64,000 nt of DNA from Mycobacterium botniense (GCF_010723305.1 NZ_BLKW01000002.1:868001-932000); one strand, 5' to 3'. Numbered from the stretch's first letter, positions 40,615 to 50,664 are shown. The notes: generated from the letters alone by a model not told the origin. Made by a program: numbers and translations.

Positions 40615-41307
40615 GTGGCGACGGTGTTTTCCGCACCGGAGCCGATACCATCAGCGGCCGTGGCAGGCTACGGCCCTTCCGGTTACGGCGACGACGAACC
40701 GACACAGTACGCCGCTAACTATCGGGAGAGCAGCGACCAGCCGACCGCGTATGCGGCCGGCTACAGCGCCTATGGCGCCGAGCCCGGATACGGTGCGGGC
40801 GTTGATTACGGGGAGGGCACCGAGCAGTCCGAGCCGCAAACCACCCCCTGGTATCGCAAGCCCGTGACGCTGATCGGGTGGGGCGTACTGGTCGGGGTTC
40901 TGATCGCGGTGATCGGCTACGGCGTCGTCGTGCTGTCGAGGGGCAACCACGGCGGTGCACCCGCCACCACAACCCCGTCGGCACCGGCCACGACAACCAT
41001 CCCGCCCGCCACCACGACCGCCGCGCCGATCGCGCCCGCTACGACCCCGCCGACCACCACCCCAGCGCCGACGACGACCACCACCACCACAGCGCCGACG
41101 ACGACCACCACAACGCCGACGACGACCACCACCACGACCACCACGACCACGACCACGACCACCACGACCACGACCACGACCACCACGACGGCGACGACCA
41201 CCACAACGCCGACCACCAGCGCAGCTGCACCGGGGGCCTTCAACCCGCCGTCGCAGATCACGTTGCCGCCGCTGCCGACCGCGATTCCCCTGCCTCCCGG
41301 CCTGTGA
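40615..41307 (+). CDS. Single-pass membrane protein with polythreonine stalk (B)
   Basis: 230 residues from a GTG. The N-terminus is rich in Tyr/Gly/Ala (YGPSGYGDDEPTQYAA), TPWYRKPVTLIGW introduces a single transmembrane helix (GVLVGVLIAVIGYGVVVL), and the exported part contains roughly 90 residues that are mostly threonine with scattered Pro and Ala. It closes with QITLPPLPTAIPLPPGL, like its paralog upstream. The polythreonine is encoded by ACC/ACG repeats. It could span the cell wall as an O-mannosylated stalk; that is inference. Confidence 0.72.
   Translation: MATVFSAPEPIPSAAVAGYGPSGYGDDEPTQYAANYRESSDQPTAYAAGYSAYGAEPGYGAGVDYGEGTEQSEPQTTPWYRKPVTLIGWGVLVGVLIAVIGYGVVVLSRGNHGGAPATTTPSAPATTTIPPATTTAAPIAPATTPPTTTPAPTTTTTTTAPTTTTTTPTTTTTTTTTTTTTTTTTTTTTTTTATTTTTPTTSAAAPGAFNPPSQITLPPLPTAIPLPPGL
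41066..41215 (+). repeat. ACC/ACG threonine-codon microsatellite
   Basis: A run of ACC and ACG codons, often in the order ACGACCACC, encodes the polythreonine stalk. Because it is a triplet repeat, slippage would change stalk length without shifting frame. Confidence 0.85.
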
Positions 41308-41667
41308 GGCGCTGACCTGGCCGGTATGCAGCCGTAGTCCGACGTTGTTCAGCCGGGCTCAGCAGCGCCTTGGCCGAACTCGACCGGAGCGCTCATGCCG
41401 CGCGACCACCTCGGTCCCCACGCCGGCGTGCACTGCGGGTGGCAGCTGCGGATGCGGGATCCGATCACGATGGCCGCGAACACAATTCACCACCCGACGG
41501 AGTTCGACGGCCACGTGAAACAACCGCTATATCTGGGCTGACAGACACAGGTCATCAGGGCCGATCGGTGACTCCTCGGTGATGCGCGCGGCCGCGGCTT
41601 CCGTTCGTGCAGTGCATGTCACCGGGCTGCTACGGCACGGTGAACGCATCGGCACTGCCCACAGCCG
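41308..41667. other. Intergenic region between convergent genes
   Basis: About 360 bases between the polythreonine gene and the convergent PGRS gene. I see no gene with believable codon use and no clear terminator hairpin. Confidence 0.5.
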
Positions 41668-43893
41668 CTACGACGCCAGGTTCGCCCCCGGTGCCGCCGG
41701 CGGTGGCGGGTTGTAGACCGGCACCGGGTTCTCGGCCGAGTTGCCGCCGAGCCCGCCGACGCCGGGAGCGGTGTTGCCGTCGCTGGCCGGCCCTATGGAG
41801 CCTCCGATGTTGCCGACCGGACCGTTACCGGGCACGCCGGGCGCACCGTCCACGACCGGAGTGGTACCGCTGTTACCACCAGCCCCGCCTGTGCCGGCGG
41901 TTCCGCCAGTGCCGTCCGTCGAGGTGGCATTGCCGCCGAAGGTGCCCCAGCCTCCGTCACCGCCGGAGCCGCCCTCGCTGCCGTTGGCGCCGGCACCACC
42001 GTCCCCGCCGTTGCCGCCGACGCTGCCGCCCACACCGCCATAGCCGCCATCCCCACCATTGCCGCCGTTGCTGTCAATACCGGTCACCGTGCCGCCCGCG
42101 CCACCGGTTCCGCCGTTACCGCCGGTCAGACCGCCCGCACCGCCGTCACCACCGGGCCCGCCGGGCCCGCCGACACTGTACGCGCCACTATCGACGCCGG
42201 CGGCGCCGCCGGTACCGCCATTGCCGCCGGTGACGCTGCCAGCACCGCCATTCCCGGCGAAACCGCCAAACCCGCTGGTGCTCAAGCTGCCGCTGTCTGC
42301 ACCGCCGGTCCCGCCGTTACCGCCGGTCCCGCCGGTCAGACTGCCGGCGCCGCCGACTCCACCGGTGCCGCCCATACCACCGTTACCTCCGGTGCCGCTG
42401 GGGCCGTTCACACCGACGCTGCCATCGGGTGACCCGACCCCGGCGGCCCCGCCTTGTCCGCCGGCTGCGTCGGTCCCCGCGTTGCCGCCGTCACCGCCGG
42501 TTCCGCCGGTACCACCGGTAACTCCTGTGCCCCCGGCGCCGCCGGTGCCACCGGTACCGCCGTCACCCTGCGGCCCGCCGCCGCCGCCGGGACCACCGGC
42601 GCCGCCGCCCCCGGTATGGCCGAAGATGCCGCCGGAACCACCGTTGCCACCGGCACCACCGGCCCCGCCGACACCACCATCGCCACCATTGCCCCCGGTG
42701 CCGCCGGCGCCGCCGGCACCACCGGTAGTGGAAGTGTTCACGCTGGTGACATTAGAGGTCGCATCCTCGGCGCTGACGCTACTAGTGGGCGCATTCGCCC
42801 CGGCCCCGCCGGTGCCGCCCATGCCGCCCGCACCACCGACCCCGCCGTCACCGCCGGCCCCACCGTTACCGCCGGCGCCGCCATCACCGATAAACGAGCC
42901 CGCAGCCCCACCGGCGCCACCGGCCCCACCGGCGCCGCCGGCGCCACCGACCCCGCCGTCACCGCCGGCCCCACCGGCGCCGCCCGCACCGTCATTGGTG
43001 CCCAACGCCCCGGCCGCGCCCTCCGTGCCGGTTGTGCCCGTGGTGCCGGTCGCCCCGCTCATTCCGGCCCCACCGTCACCACCAGGGCCGCCGTCACCGA
43101 ACAACACCGCCGAACCACCCGCACCACCGGCCCCGCCGGCCTCACCCGCGGTGGCGGCGGCCGCGCCAGGGCCACCTTCACCACCATCGCCCAGCAGCAA
43201 CCCACCGGTGCCCCCCGCACCACCAGCACCCCCAGCAATCCCGGCGCCGCCGGCGCCCCCATCACCGATCAGCCCGGCCGACCCCCCAATCCCGCCGGCA
43301 CCCCCATCAACCCCGATCACCCCCGTCGCCCCGATACCGCCGTTACCGATCAAAAACCCGCCATCCCCCAGATTGCCGAACAACCCCGAGCTACCCAACA
43401 GCGAATCATTAGTCCCGGTGAAATCATTGATCCCGTTACCAATCAAATCCCGGCCAAACAACAACACAAACGGGGTGTTGATCACCTCATCAACAGGCCC
43501 CCCGATCGGGCTGGTGATCCAATCCTGAGCCACCCCGTTCACCACACTGTTGAGGTCTTGCACCACCCCCACCAGCGCCGCATCCACTCCGCCCAGCGGA
43601 TCAACCGACACCGACGTGGCCGACCCCACATCAGCCAGCCCCCCGACACCCAGCGCCGCGGCGGCCCCACCCAGATCACTCATCCCCGCACTCAGCGCGC
43701 TCATCATCGGATCAATAATGGGATCGATGATCACATCCACAATGTCGGCCCGCGCCCCCGGCGCGGTAGCACCCGCGGCCACCATCAACCCCGCAGCCGC
43801 CGCACCCACACCAAAACCACGCACCACCACCCGCCGACGAGCATCCCCACCCGCCCGACGCCGCTGCCGCCGACTCCGCGAACCACCAGCCAT
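41668..43893 (-). CDS. PGRS-repeat protein with a signal peptide instead of a PE domain
   Basis: 741 residues. The first 50 residues have many arginines ([16 protein letters not shown]), a hydrophobic core ([14 protein letters not shown]) and ARAD, the pattern of a signal peptide, possibly Tat-like. Residues to about 165 form a unique domain ending in [17 protein letters not shown], which is the GRPLIGNG linker that normally joins PE to PGRS. From there on the protein is Gly-Gly-Ala/Gly-Gly-x repeats, with one non-repetitive island ([19 protein letters not shown]) near the middle. PE domains normally direct type VII secretion; here export seems to use another route. The terminus is [20 protein letters not shown]. 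Confidence 0.82.
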   Translation of the reverse strand: MAGGSRSRRQRRRAGGDARRRVVVRGFGVGAAAAGLMVAAGATAPGARADIVDVIIDPIIDPMMSALSAGMSDLGGAAAALGVGGLADVGSATSVSVDPLGGVDAALVGVVQDLNSVVNGVAQDWITSPIGGPVDEVINTPFVLLFGRDLIGNGINDFTGTNDSLLGSSGLFGNLGDGGFLIGNGGIGATGVIGVDGGAGGIGGSAGLIGDGGAGGAGIAGGAGGAGGTGGLLLGDGGEGGPGAAAATAGEAGGAGGAGGSAVLFGDGGPGGDGGAGMSGATGTTGTTGTEGAAGALGTNDGAGGAGGAGGDGGVGGAGGAGGAGGAGGAAGSFIGDGGAGGNGGAGGDGGVGGAGGMGGTGGAGANAPTSSVSAEDATSNVTSVNTSTTGGAGGAGGTGGNGGDGGVGGAGGAGGNGGSGGIFGHTGGGGAGGPGGGGGPQGDGGTGGTGGAGGTGVTGGTGGTGGDGGNAGTDAAGGQGGAAGVGSPDGSVGVNGPSGTGGNGGMGGTGGVGGAGSLTGGTGGNGGTGGADSGSLSTSGFGGFAGNGGAGSVTGGNGGTGGAAGVDSGAYSVGGPGGPGGDGGAGGLTGGNGGTGGAGGTVTGIDSNGGNGGDGGYGGVGGSVGGNGGDGGAGANGSEGGSGGDGGWGTFGGNATSTDGTGGTAGTGGAGGNSGTTPVVDGAPGVPGNGPVGNIGGSIGPASDGNTAPGVGGLGGNSAENPVPVYNPPPPAAPGANLAS

Positions 43894-44361
43894 GACCTAC
43901 CCCACCTCTCACCCACCAGCCCACCTGCCTGAGCCCTGCCTAAGAACACGCTAAACCTGCCCGTCATTGCTCATATGCGAATTGAAAAAATATTTCGAGG
44001 AAAAAAAATTTTCACGGGTAGTGGTACCGAGTGGAAGTTGAGGATTGACCGGGCTGTGAACGCCCGCCGCTTGCTGACCGAACAGGTCGCTCTGACGGCG
44101 TTTAACCGGCGATCATAATCCTCATCCAGCAAACACCGACCATGGTGGATGAATCGATGGAAAGCGCCGCTCCACGCCGTCGAGGTCGCTTACCCGCATC
44201 AATGCGTCCGGGACGAAACGGAAAGCACAACAACTGGTTAGCCCAGCCCGTGTCGCGGTAAACAGCACGAAGATGGCACTATGGGCAGGTCTAAGCGATC
44301 AAGTTACCCACCAGCAACACAATTGGTTGCTGTAAGTGGCGAGCATTTGGGGAGATGATCC
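43894..44361. other. Divergent intergenic region with an A/T-rich tract
   Basis: About 470 bases between the PGRS gene and the Fe-S reductase gene. At roughly 43981-44013 there are long A and T runs (GAAAAAATATTTCG, GGAAAAAAAATTTTC), striking in this GC-rich chromosome, upstream of the PGRS gene. Such tracts are the preferred sites of nucleoid proteins like Lsr2 and EspR. No gene is evident. Confidence 0.55.
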
Positions 44362-47064
44362 GTGACCACGCAAACGCTGATCAGACTGGTCGTCGGCCTG
44401 GGCATGACCGCGGTTGTGGGGGTGTTCGCCGCCCGGCGGATCAGCTGGCTGGTCAAACTCATCCGCTCCGGCCGGCCGGCCACCGGTCGCACTGCCAATC
44501 TGGGAACCCGGATGTGGACCGAACTGGCCGAGGTGTTCGGGCAACGGCGGCTGCTGAAGTGGTCGGTTCCCGGTTTGGCCCACTTTTTTACCATGTGGGG
44601 CTTCTTCATCCTGCTGACGGTCTACATCGAGGCCTATGGCCTGCTGTTTCAGCCCAACTTTCACATCCCGATCATCGGCCGCTGGGATGTGCTGGGCTTT
44701 CTGCAAGACTTCTTCGCCACCGCCGTGTTCATCGGCATCACCGTTTTCGCGATCATCCGCCTGCGCACCAAACCAAAGGAACACGGCCGCGACTCCCGCT
44801 TCTACGGCTCGCACCTCGGCGGCGCGTGGCTGATCTTGTTCATGATCTTCAACGTCATCTGGACCTATGTGCTGGTCCGCGGCTCGGCGGTGAACAACGG
44901 CACCCTGCCTTATGGCAAAGCCGCGTTTCTGTCGCAGCTATTCGGCGCGATCCTCAAGCCGCTGGGCCATACCGCCAACGAGACTCTGGAAACCGTGGCG
45001 TTGCTGCTGCATATCGGGGTGATGCTGGCCTTCCTGATCATCGTGTTGCACTCCAAGCACCTGCACATCTTCGTGGCACCGATCAACGTGGTGTTCAAGC
45101 GGCTGCCCGACGGGCTGGGCCCGCTGCTGCCGATCGAAGCCGACGGTAAGCCGATCGATTTCGAAAATCCGCCTGACGATGCCGAATTCGGCCGCGGCAA
45201 GATCGAGGACTTCACCTGGAAAGCAATGCTGGACTTCGCCACCTGTACCGAGTGCGGGCGCTGTCAGTCGCAGTGCCCGGCCTGGAACACCGGCAAACCG
45301 CTTTCCCCCAAGCTCGTCATCATGGATCTGCGCGACCACTGGATGGCCAAGGCACCCTACCTGTTGGGTGACAAAGAGCGGCCCGCTGACGGTTTCGACC
45401 CCACGGCTGCCCACGATAGCGGCCACCACGTACCGGAATCCGGGTTCGGTCGGGTGGCGGGTTCTGGTCCCGAGCAGGCCAGCCGCCCGCTGGTTGGCAC
45501 CGCCGAGCAGGGCGGGGTGATCGACCCCGACGTGTTGTGGTCGTGTGTGACCTGCGGCGCCTGTGTCGAGCAGTGCCCGGTGGACATCGAACACGTCGAC
45601 CACATTGTTGATATGCGCCGCTACCAGGTGATGATGCAGTCGGAGTTCCCCTCCGAGTTGTCGGTGCTGTTCAAAAACCTGGAGACCAAGGCCAATCCGT
45701 GGGGCCAGAACGCCGCCGACCGCACCAACTGGATCGACGAGGTCGACTTCGACGTGCCGGTCTACGGCCAGGACGTCGACAGCTTCGACGGGTTCGAGTA
45801 TCTGTTCTGGGTGGGCTGTGCCGGCGCTTATGACGACAAGGCCAAGAAGACCACCAAGGCGGTCGCCGAACTGCTGGCCGCCGCCGGGGTGAAGTTCGTG
45901 GTGCTGGGCGCCGGAGAAACCTGCAACGGCGACTCCGCGCGCCGCTCCGGTAACGAGTTCCTGTTCCAACAGCTGGCCCAGCAGGCCGTGGAGACGCTCG
46001 ACGGGGTGTTCGAGGGCGTGGAGACCGTCGACCGCAAGATTGTGGTGACCTGTCCGCACTGCTTTAACACCCTCGGCCGCGAATACCGGCAGCTGGGCGC
46101 CAACTACACGGTGCTGCATCACACCCAGCTGCTCAACCGGCTGGTGCGTGACAAGAAGCTGATCCCGGTCAAGCCTGTCGACGGCGACGGGACGTCGATC
46201 ACCTACCACGACCCGTGCTACCTGGGGCGGCACAACAAGGTCTACGAAGCACCACGTGAGCTGATCGGAGCTTCGGGTGCACGACTGACCGAAATGCCCC
46301 GGCACGCCGACCGCAGCTTCTGCTGCGGTGCGGGCGGCGCGCGGATGTGGATGGAAGAGCATCTCGGCAAGCGGATCAACCACGAACGCGTCGACGAGGC
46401 GCTGGCTACCGGCGCCACCACGGTCGCCACCGCGTGCCCATTCTGCCGGGTGATGATCACCGACGGTGTCGACGACCGCGCCGGGGCTGCCGGGCGCGAC
46501 GGTGTCGACGTGCGCGACGTCGCTCAACTGCTGCTCGAGTCACTGGACCGCAGCAAGGTTCAGCTGCCGCCGAAGGGCACAGCCGCCAAGCAGGCCGAGA
46601 AACCTGCTCCCAAGGCGGCCACCACGCCGGCGGCACCGGCCAGACCGGAGACCCCCGAACCGGAAGCACCGGCCCACGACAAGCCCGCCAAAGCCGTCAC
46701 CGGCCTGGGTATTGCCGCCGGCGCCAAACGGCCCGGCGCCAAGAAGGCCGCCGCCCCAGCACAACCCGGGTCCGCGTCAGCACCGGAGGAGAAACCCCAA
46801 GCGGGGACCAAAGCGCCCGGGGCGCCGGTGAAGGGCCTGGGTATTGCCGCCGGCGCCAAACGGCCCGGCGCCAAGAAGGCCGCTGCCCCAGCACAACCCG
46901 CCGGAGACGCCGCCGAGCCCCCGTCAAAAGCCCGCCAACAGGGTAGTCAGCAACCCGAGTCACAATCCGAGCAGCAGGATCGCAACGCCACGGCCACGTC
47001 TAAGGCCCAACCCGTGAAGGGTTTGGGCATCGCACGCGGCGCGCGTCCACCCGGTAAACGCTGA
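44362..47064 (+). CDS. Membrane Fe-S heterodisulfide-reductase-like protein (Rv0338c ortholog)
   Basis: 900 residues from a GTG. The first 240 residues hold about six membrane helices of the nitrate-reductase-gamma type. Two 4Fe-4S motifs follow: CTECGRCQSQCP near residue 295 and CVTCGACVEQCPVD near 395. Two CCG domains come next (GETCNGDSARR, CPHCFNTLG, HDPCYLGRHN, FCCGAGGARMWME). This layout suggests electron exchange between the quinone pool and a cytoplasmic partner. The C-terminal 150 residues are a basic Pro/Ala tail with the unit GLGIAAGAKRPGAKKAAAPA twice and GLGIARGARPPGKR at the end. The H37Rv ortholog is regarded as essential. aspC follows 15 bases later. Confidence 0.87.
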   Translation: MTTQTLIRLVVGLGMTAVVGVFAARRISWLVKLIRSGRPATGRTANLGTRMWTELAEVFGQRRLLKWSVPGLAHFFTMWGFFILLTVYIEAYGLLFQPNFHIPIIGRWDVLGFLQDFFATAVFIGITVFAIIRLRTKPKEHGRDSRFYGSHLGGAWLILFMIFNVIWTYVLVRGSAVNNGTLPYGKAAFLSQLFGAILKPLGHTANETLETVALLLHIGVMLAFLIIVLHSKHLHIFVAPINVVFKRLPDGLGPLLPIEADGKPIDFENPPDDAEFGRGKIEDFTWKAMLDFATCTECGRCQSQCPAWNTGKPLSPKLVIMDLRDHWMAKAPYLLGDKERPADGFDPTAAHDSGHHVPESGFGRVAGSGPEQASRPLVGTAEQGGVIDPDVLWSCVTCGACVEQCPVDIEHVDHIVDMRRYQVMMQSEFPSELSVLFKNLETKANPWGQNAADRTNWIDEVDFDVPVYGQDVDSFDGFEYLFWVGCAGAYDDKAKKTTKAVAELLAAAGVKFVVLGAGETCNGDSARRSGNEFLFQQLAQQAVETLDGVFEGVETVDRKIVVTCPHCFNTLGREYRQLGANYTVLHHTQLLNRLVRDKKLIPVKPVDGDGTSITYHDPCYLGRHNKVYEAPRELIGASGARLTEMPRHADRSFCCGAGGARMWMEEHLGKRINHERVDEALATGATTVATACPFCRVMITDGVDDRAGAAGRDGVDVRDVAQLLLESLDRSKVQLPPKGTAAKQAEKPAPKAATTPAAPARPETPEPEAPAHDKPAKAVTGLGIAAGAKRPGAKKAAAPAQPGSASAPEEKPQAGTKAPGAPVKGLGIAAGAKRPGAKKAAAPAQPAGDAAEPPSKARQQGSQQPESQSEQQDRNATATSKAQPVKGLGIARGARPPGKR

Positions 47065-47079
47065 GCCCAGCAAATCGAA

Positions 47080-48372
47080 TTGGACGGCCATGGCAGTATG
47101 GTTGACGTGACTACTCATCAGCTGCCGTGGCACACCACCGCGCATCACCCGCGGCAGCGCATATTTGCCCAGTCATCCAAACTGCAGGATGTTCTCTACG
47201 AAATTCGCGGCCCGGTGCACCAGCACGCGGCGCGGCTAGAGGCCGAAGGGCACCGGATTCTCAAGCTGAATATCGGCAACCCGGCACCGTTCGGATTCGA
47301 GGCGCCCGACGTCATCATGCGCGACATGATTCAGGCGCTGCCCTACGCGCAGGGCTATTCGGACTCCAAGGGCATCCTGTCAGCGCGGCGCGCGGTGGTG
47401 ACCCGCTACGAACTGGTCGAGGGTTTCCCGCGACTCGACGTCGACGACGTGTATCTGGGTAACGGGGTCTCCGAGCTGATCACGATGACGCTGCAGGCTC
47501 TGCTGGACAACGGTGACCAAGTGCTGATCCCGGCGCCCGACTACCCGCTGTGGACGGCGTCCACATCACTGGCAGGCGGTACGCCGGTGCACTACCTGTG
47601 TGACGAGACCCAAGGCTGGCAACCCGATATCGCCGATCTGGAATCGAAAATCACCGAGCGCACCAAGGCGCTGGTCGTGATCAATCCGAACAACCCGACT
47701 GGCGCAGTCTACAGTCGCGAAATCCTCACCCAGATGGCTGATCTCGCTCGCAAGCATCAACTACTGCTGTTAGCTGATGAGATCTACGACAAGATTCTCT
47801 ACGACGATGCCAAACACATCTGCATGGCATCGGTAGCTCCGGACTTGCTGTGCCTGACGTTCAATGGCCTCTCGAAGGCCTACCGGGTGGCCGGGTACCG
47901 CGCCGGATGGGTGGCGATCACCGGCCCTAAAGACCACGCCAGCAGCTTCATCGAGGGCATCAGTCTGCTGGCGAATATGCGGTTATGCCCGAATGTCCCT
48001 GCCCAGCACGCGATTCAGGTCGCGTTGGGCGGCCACCAAAGTATCGAGGATCTGGTACTTCCTGGAGGCCGCCTGCGCGAGCAGCGTGACGTGGCCTGGA
48101 CCAAACTCAATGAAATTCCGGGAGTATCGTGCGTCAAGCCGGCGGGTGCGCTCTACACGTTCCCGCGGCTCGACCCCGAAGTTTATGACATCGAGGACGA
48201 CGAGCAGCTTGTCCTCGATTTGTTGCTCTCGGAGAAGATCCTGGTCACACAGGGCACCGGGTTCAACTGGCCCACTCCGGATCACCTACGCATCGTGACT
48301 TTGCCGTGGTCACGCGATCTCAGCAATGCGATCGAGCGGCTCGGCAACTTCCTGGCAAGCTACCGCCAATAG
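47080..48372 (+). CDS. aspC: Aminotransferase AspC (Rv0337c ortholog)
   Basis: 430 residues if read from the TTG at 47080 (MDGHGSMVDVTTHQLPWHT), which fits the length I recall for the H37Rv protein; the ATG at 47098 is an alternative. It is a fold type I PLP enzyme: INPNNPTGAVYS and ADEIYDKILYDD are cofactor-binding, and the Schiff-base lysine is in FNGLSKAYRVAGYRAGW. It transfers amino groups between alanine or aspartate and 2-oxoglutarate. It is cotranscribed with the Fe-S reductase gene and converges on rmlA. Confidence 0.92.
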   Translation: MDGHGSMVDVTTHQLPWHTTAHHPRQRIFAQSSKLQDVLYEIRGPVHQHAARLEAEGHRILKLNIGNPAPFGFEAPDVIMRDMIQALPYAQGYSDSKGILSARRAVVTRYELVEGFPRLDVDDVYLGNGVSELITMTLQALLDNGDQVLIPAPDYPLWTASTSLAGGTPVHYLCDETQGWQPDIADLESKITERTKALVVINPNNPTGAVYSREILTQMADLARKHQLLLLADEIYDKILYDDAKHICMASVAPDLLCLTFNGLSKAYRVAGYRAGWVAITGPKDHASSFIEGISLLANMRLCPNVPAQHAIQVALGGHQSIEDLVLPGGRLREQRDVAWTKLNEIPGVSCVKPAGALYTFPRLDPEVYDIEDDEQLVLDLLLSEKILVTQGTGFNWPTPDHLRIVTLPWSRDLSNAIERLGNFLASYRQ

Positions 48373-48406
48373 GGATGAGCCATCGGCGAATCGGGTTACG
48401 CCGCGA

Positions 48407-49273
48407 TCAGTTTCGCTCCAACAGTTTCAGCAGGTAGTTGCCGTAGCCGGACTTGAGCAGTGCGTGCGCCCGCTGGGTCAGCTGCTCGTCGTCGATCAAT
48501 CCCATTCGCCACGCCACTTCTTCGGGCACGCTGATCTTCAAGCCTTGCCGCAGTTCCAGGGTGCGGACGTAGTCGGCGGCATCCAGCAGTGAGTCGAATG
48601 TGCCGGTGTCCAGCCACGCGGTTCCACGCGCCAGCACCTCGACAGACAGCCGGCCCTGGTTAAGGTAGGTCCGGTTGATATCGGTGATTTCGTACTCACC
48701 GCGTACTGATTTCGTTAAGTGGCGGGCGATTTCGACAACGTCGTTGTCGTAGAAGTACAGGCCCGGCACCGCGTACTGCGACTTGGGAGTGGCTGGCTTT
48801 TCTTCGATAGACAGCGCTACGCCGTCGGCGCTGAATTCGACAACGCCGTACGCAGAGGGATTAGCCACCCAGTATGCAAAAATTGCTCCGCCGCTTATAT
48901 TTTGGAAGCGTTGCAAGCTCGTTCCCAGACCAGGTCCATAGAAGATGTTGTCTCCCAAAACGAGTGCGACGGAATCGGTACCGATGTGGTCGGCCCCGAT
49001 GACGAATGCCTTTGCTAGACCGTCGGGATGGTCCTGGACAGCGTAGCTGATATTGATGCCGAACTGTGCTCCGCCGCCGAGGAGTCGGTGAAAGGCAGGT
49101 GCGTCATGTGGGGTGGTAATCACCAGAATGTCGCGGATGCCAGCCATCATCAGCGTGGACAGCGGATAGTAGATCATCGGTTTGTCGTAGACCGGCAGCA
49201 ACTGCTTGCTGACGCCCATTGTGATCGGATACAGCCGCGTACCCGAACCGCCGGCTAAAATGATCCCGCGCAT
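48407..49273 (-). CDS. rmlA: Glucose-1-phosphate thymidylyltransferase
   Basis: 288 residues from the ATG at 49273, the length of M. tuberculosis Rml[19 protein letters not shown] is the nucleotide-binding loop, [17 protein letters not shown] follows, and VLGDNIFYG carries the metal site; [10 protein letters not shown] is the sugar-phosphate motif. It makes dTDP-glucose, the first step to dTDP-rhamnose for the arabinogalactan linker, an essential cell-wall route. It is last in the minus-strand run udgA, Rv0332-like, Rv0333-like, rmlA. Confidence 0.96.
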   Translation of the reverse strand: MRGIILAGGSGTRLYPITMGVSKQLLPVYDKPMIYYPLSTLMMAGIRDILVITTPHDAPAFHRLLGGGAQFGINISYAVQDHPDGLAKAFVIGADHIGTDSVALVLGDNIFYGPGLGTSLQRFQNISGGAIFAYWVANPSAYGVVEFSADGVALSIEEKPATPKSQYAVPGLYFYDNDVVEIARHLTKSVRGEYEITDINRTYLNQGRLSVEVLARGTAWLDTGTFDSLLDAADYVRTLELRQGLKISVPEEVAWRMGLIDDEQLTQRAHALLKSGYGNYLLKLLERN

Positions 49274-49283
49274 GCGCGTCCCC

Positions 49284-49652
49284 TCAGTCGACGCGGTCCG
49301 CTTCGGTGAGTTCGGTGGCAGCCAGCGCCGACGCCAGGTTCTCATGCCGGAACACTGACGTCACCTGATCGTGAACCACCCGGAACGCCGACGCGGCCGT
49401 CGTGCTCGCGCCTTGGGGACCGGTGATCTTCTGTTCGACAACGACGACGCCGCCGCGCACGTACAGCCGTCCCGGCTCGACCGTCGTCTTTCTCGCGGTG
49501 GCCCACCTGCGCAGCGAATCGTGACCCTGCCCGGCTCCGTGGGAGTCACCGAACTCGATGTCGTCGCTGGACAGCGCGACCAGGGTATCGAGATCGACTG
49601 CGTTGAGGGCGTCATGCCAGGCCAAGACGGTGGCGATCTCCGATGTGGTCAT
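49284..49652 (-). CDS. NTF2/SnoaL-like protein (Rv0333 ortholog)
   Basis: 122 residues from the ATG at 49652 ([17 protein letters not shown]). The size, [20 protein letters not shown] and the following beta strands fit the NTF2-like cone fold shared by SnoaL-type isomerases and many uncharacterised proteins. No catalytic residues can be assigned. It lies between rmlA and the mycothiol-dependent protein as in H37Rv, so its association with the two genes is conserved. Confidence 0.75.
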   Translation of the reverse strand: MTTSEIATVLAWHDALNAVDLDTLVALSSDDIEFGDSHGAGQGHDSLRRWATARKTTVEPGRLYVRGGVVVVEQKITGPQGASTTAASAFRVVHDQVTSVFRHENLASALAATELTEADRVD

Positions 49653-49680
49653 GATCAGCAAGGTACCGTGTGCGGCGCGG

Positions 49681-50436
49681 TTAAAAAGGGGTGTGGTCCA
49701 GCCAGTTCTGCCAGACCGTGGTATCGCCGAAGACGGTGATAGCAGTTTCAGTGACCGGGATTCGGCGCGAGAGCGCCAGCAGCAGCTCGGTGGCGCTACC
49801 GCGCAGTGCCGCTGTGCCCTTGCCATGGTCGTGGGACCAGACGATCCGTCCGCCGCCGGCGCCGATCGTCCATTCACCCGCGGCACCTAGCCCTGGGTCG
49901 GTGGCGTGCAAGTGGATGGTGCTGCCGTCCCGCAGTGGCAGCGGTGCCCCCTCGCTTCCGGCCTGGCTCGCCACCCGCTCAAGCCATTCGCTAATACCGT
50001 CGGCAGCCAGCTCGGGTGCCAGCGCGTAGTCGACGCCTAAGGCGAGCGCCGCGTCGGCGCGGTGCACGGTTGCCTCGTGTAGCCGGCGGCGGATCCACCA
50101 ATAAGCTGGCCGCGGCCCGAGGAACGTCCACACCGGTGTCTCCACACCCACTAGCTCGACAGCATCGATCAGCTCCTGCGCGCCGCTGTGCAGCCAGGAA
50201 ATTGCCTCGCCGGCATCCGGAGGCGGTGTGCCGCCCTCGACAGTGCGCGGATCGAGGAAGTGGTCGGCACGGTCGCGGATGATCTGTGCGGCCCACCGGT
50301 CCCCCCGACCGACATGGCGCAACAACTCCCTGAAGGTCCAGCCGGGACAGGTCGGCACCGGTGTAGCGGGCTCACCACTGCGGATGACATCGCAGAACGC
50401 GTGGTTCTGGTCGAGAAATGCTGCCGCGTAGTCCAC
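49681..50436 (-). CDS. Maleylpyruvate-isomerase-family, mycothiol-dependent-type protein (Rv0332 ortholog)
   Basis: 251 residues. The N-terminal DinB-like four-helix bundle shows PVPTCPGWTFRELLRHVGRGDRW, with the histidine expected to bind zinc, and LHEATVHRADA supplies a second metal ligand region. Family members use mycothiol as cofactor for isomerisation or transfer; the substrate here is unknown. The gene is separated from udgA by a 58-bp repeat array instead of a normal short gap. Confidence 0.8.
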   Translation of the reverse strand: MDYAAAFLDQNHAFCDVIRSGEPATPVPTCPGWTFRELLRHVGRGDRWAAQIIRDRADHFLDPRTVEGGTPPPDAGEAISWLHSGAQELIDAVELVGVETPVWTFLGPRPAYWWIRRRLHEATVHRADAALALGVDYALAPELAADGISEWLERVASQAGSEGAPLPLRDGSTIHLHATDPGLGAAGEWTIGAGGGRIVWSHDHGKGTAALRGSATELLLALSRRIPVTETAITVFGDTTVWQNWLDHTPF

Positions 50437-50460
50437 GCCGTTAGGCTACGCGGCTTCTCC

Positions 50461-50664
50461 CGCGGCTACGCCGCAGGCATCGTCGCCCGGCAACCCCCAC
50501 CTGGCCGGCTCCTCCTCCCGCGGCTACGCCGCAGGCATCGTCGCCCGGCAACCCCCACCTGGCCGGCTCCTCCTCCCGCGGCTACGCCGCAGGCATCGTC
50601 GCCCGGCAACCCCCACCTGGCCGGCTCCTCCTCCCGCGGCTACGCCGCAGGCATCGTCGCCCGG
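50461..50664. repeat. 58-bp MIRU-like tandem array between udgA and the Rv0332-like gene
   Basis: Three identical 58-base units start at 50461, 50519 and 50577 with CGCGGCTACGCCGCAGGCAT; a 30-base partial unit runs from 50635. On the gene strand each has GCGACGATGCCTGCGGCGTAG followed by GGGAGGAGGAGCCGG, matching the grpE-dnaJ array in its CGACGATGC and GAGGAGGAG blocks. The partial unit encodes the last residues of UdgA (RATMPAA) and its TAG stop. Confidence 0.93.

Noticed and set aside
41750..43450. Repetitive DNA that could be taken for a CRISPR or other array
   Set aside because: The repetition is irregular GGNGGN codon repetition of a PGRS gene with no constant repeat-spacer pattern.
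42059..43528. Long plus-strand open frame of about 490 residues, almost all Pro-Pro-x
   Set aside because: It is the complement of the PGRS Gly-Gly-x codons; GC-rich repeats keep the opposite strand free of stops.
44938..46527. Minus-strand open frame of about 530 residues opposite the Fe-S reductase
   Set aside because: It is a shadow frame; the plus strand carries the cysteine motifs and expected family length.
50461..50664. Possible CRISPR array
   Set aside because: The 58-base units are contiguous and identical without unique spacers, and no cas genes are nearby.
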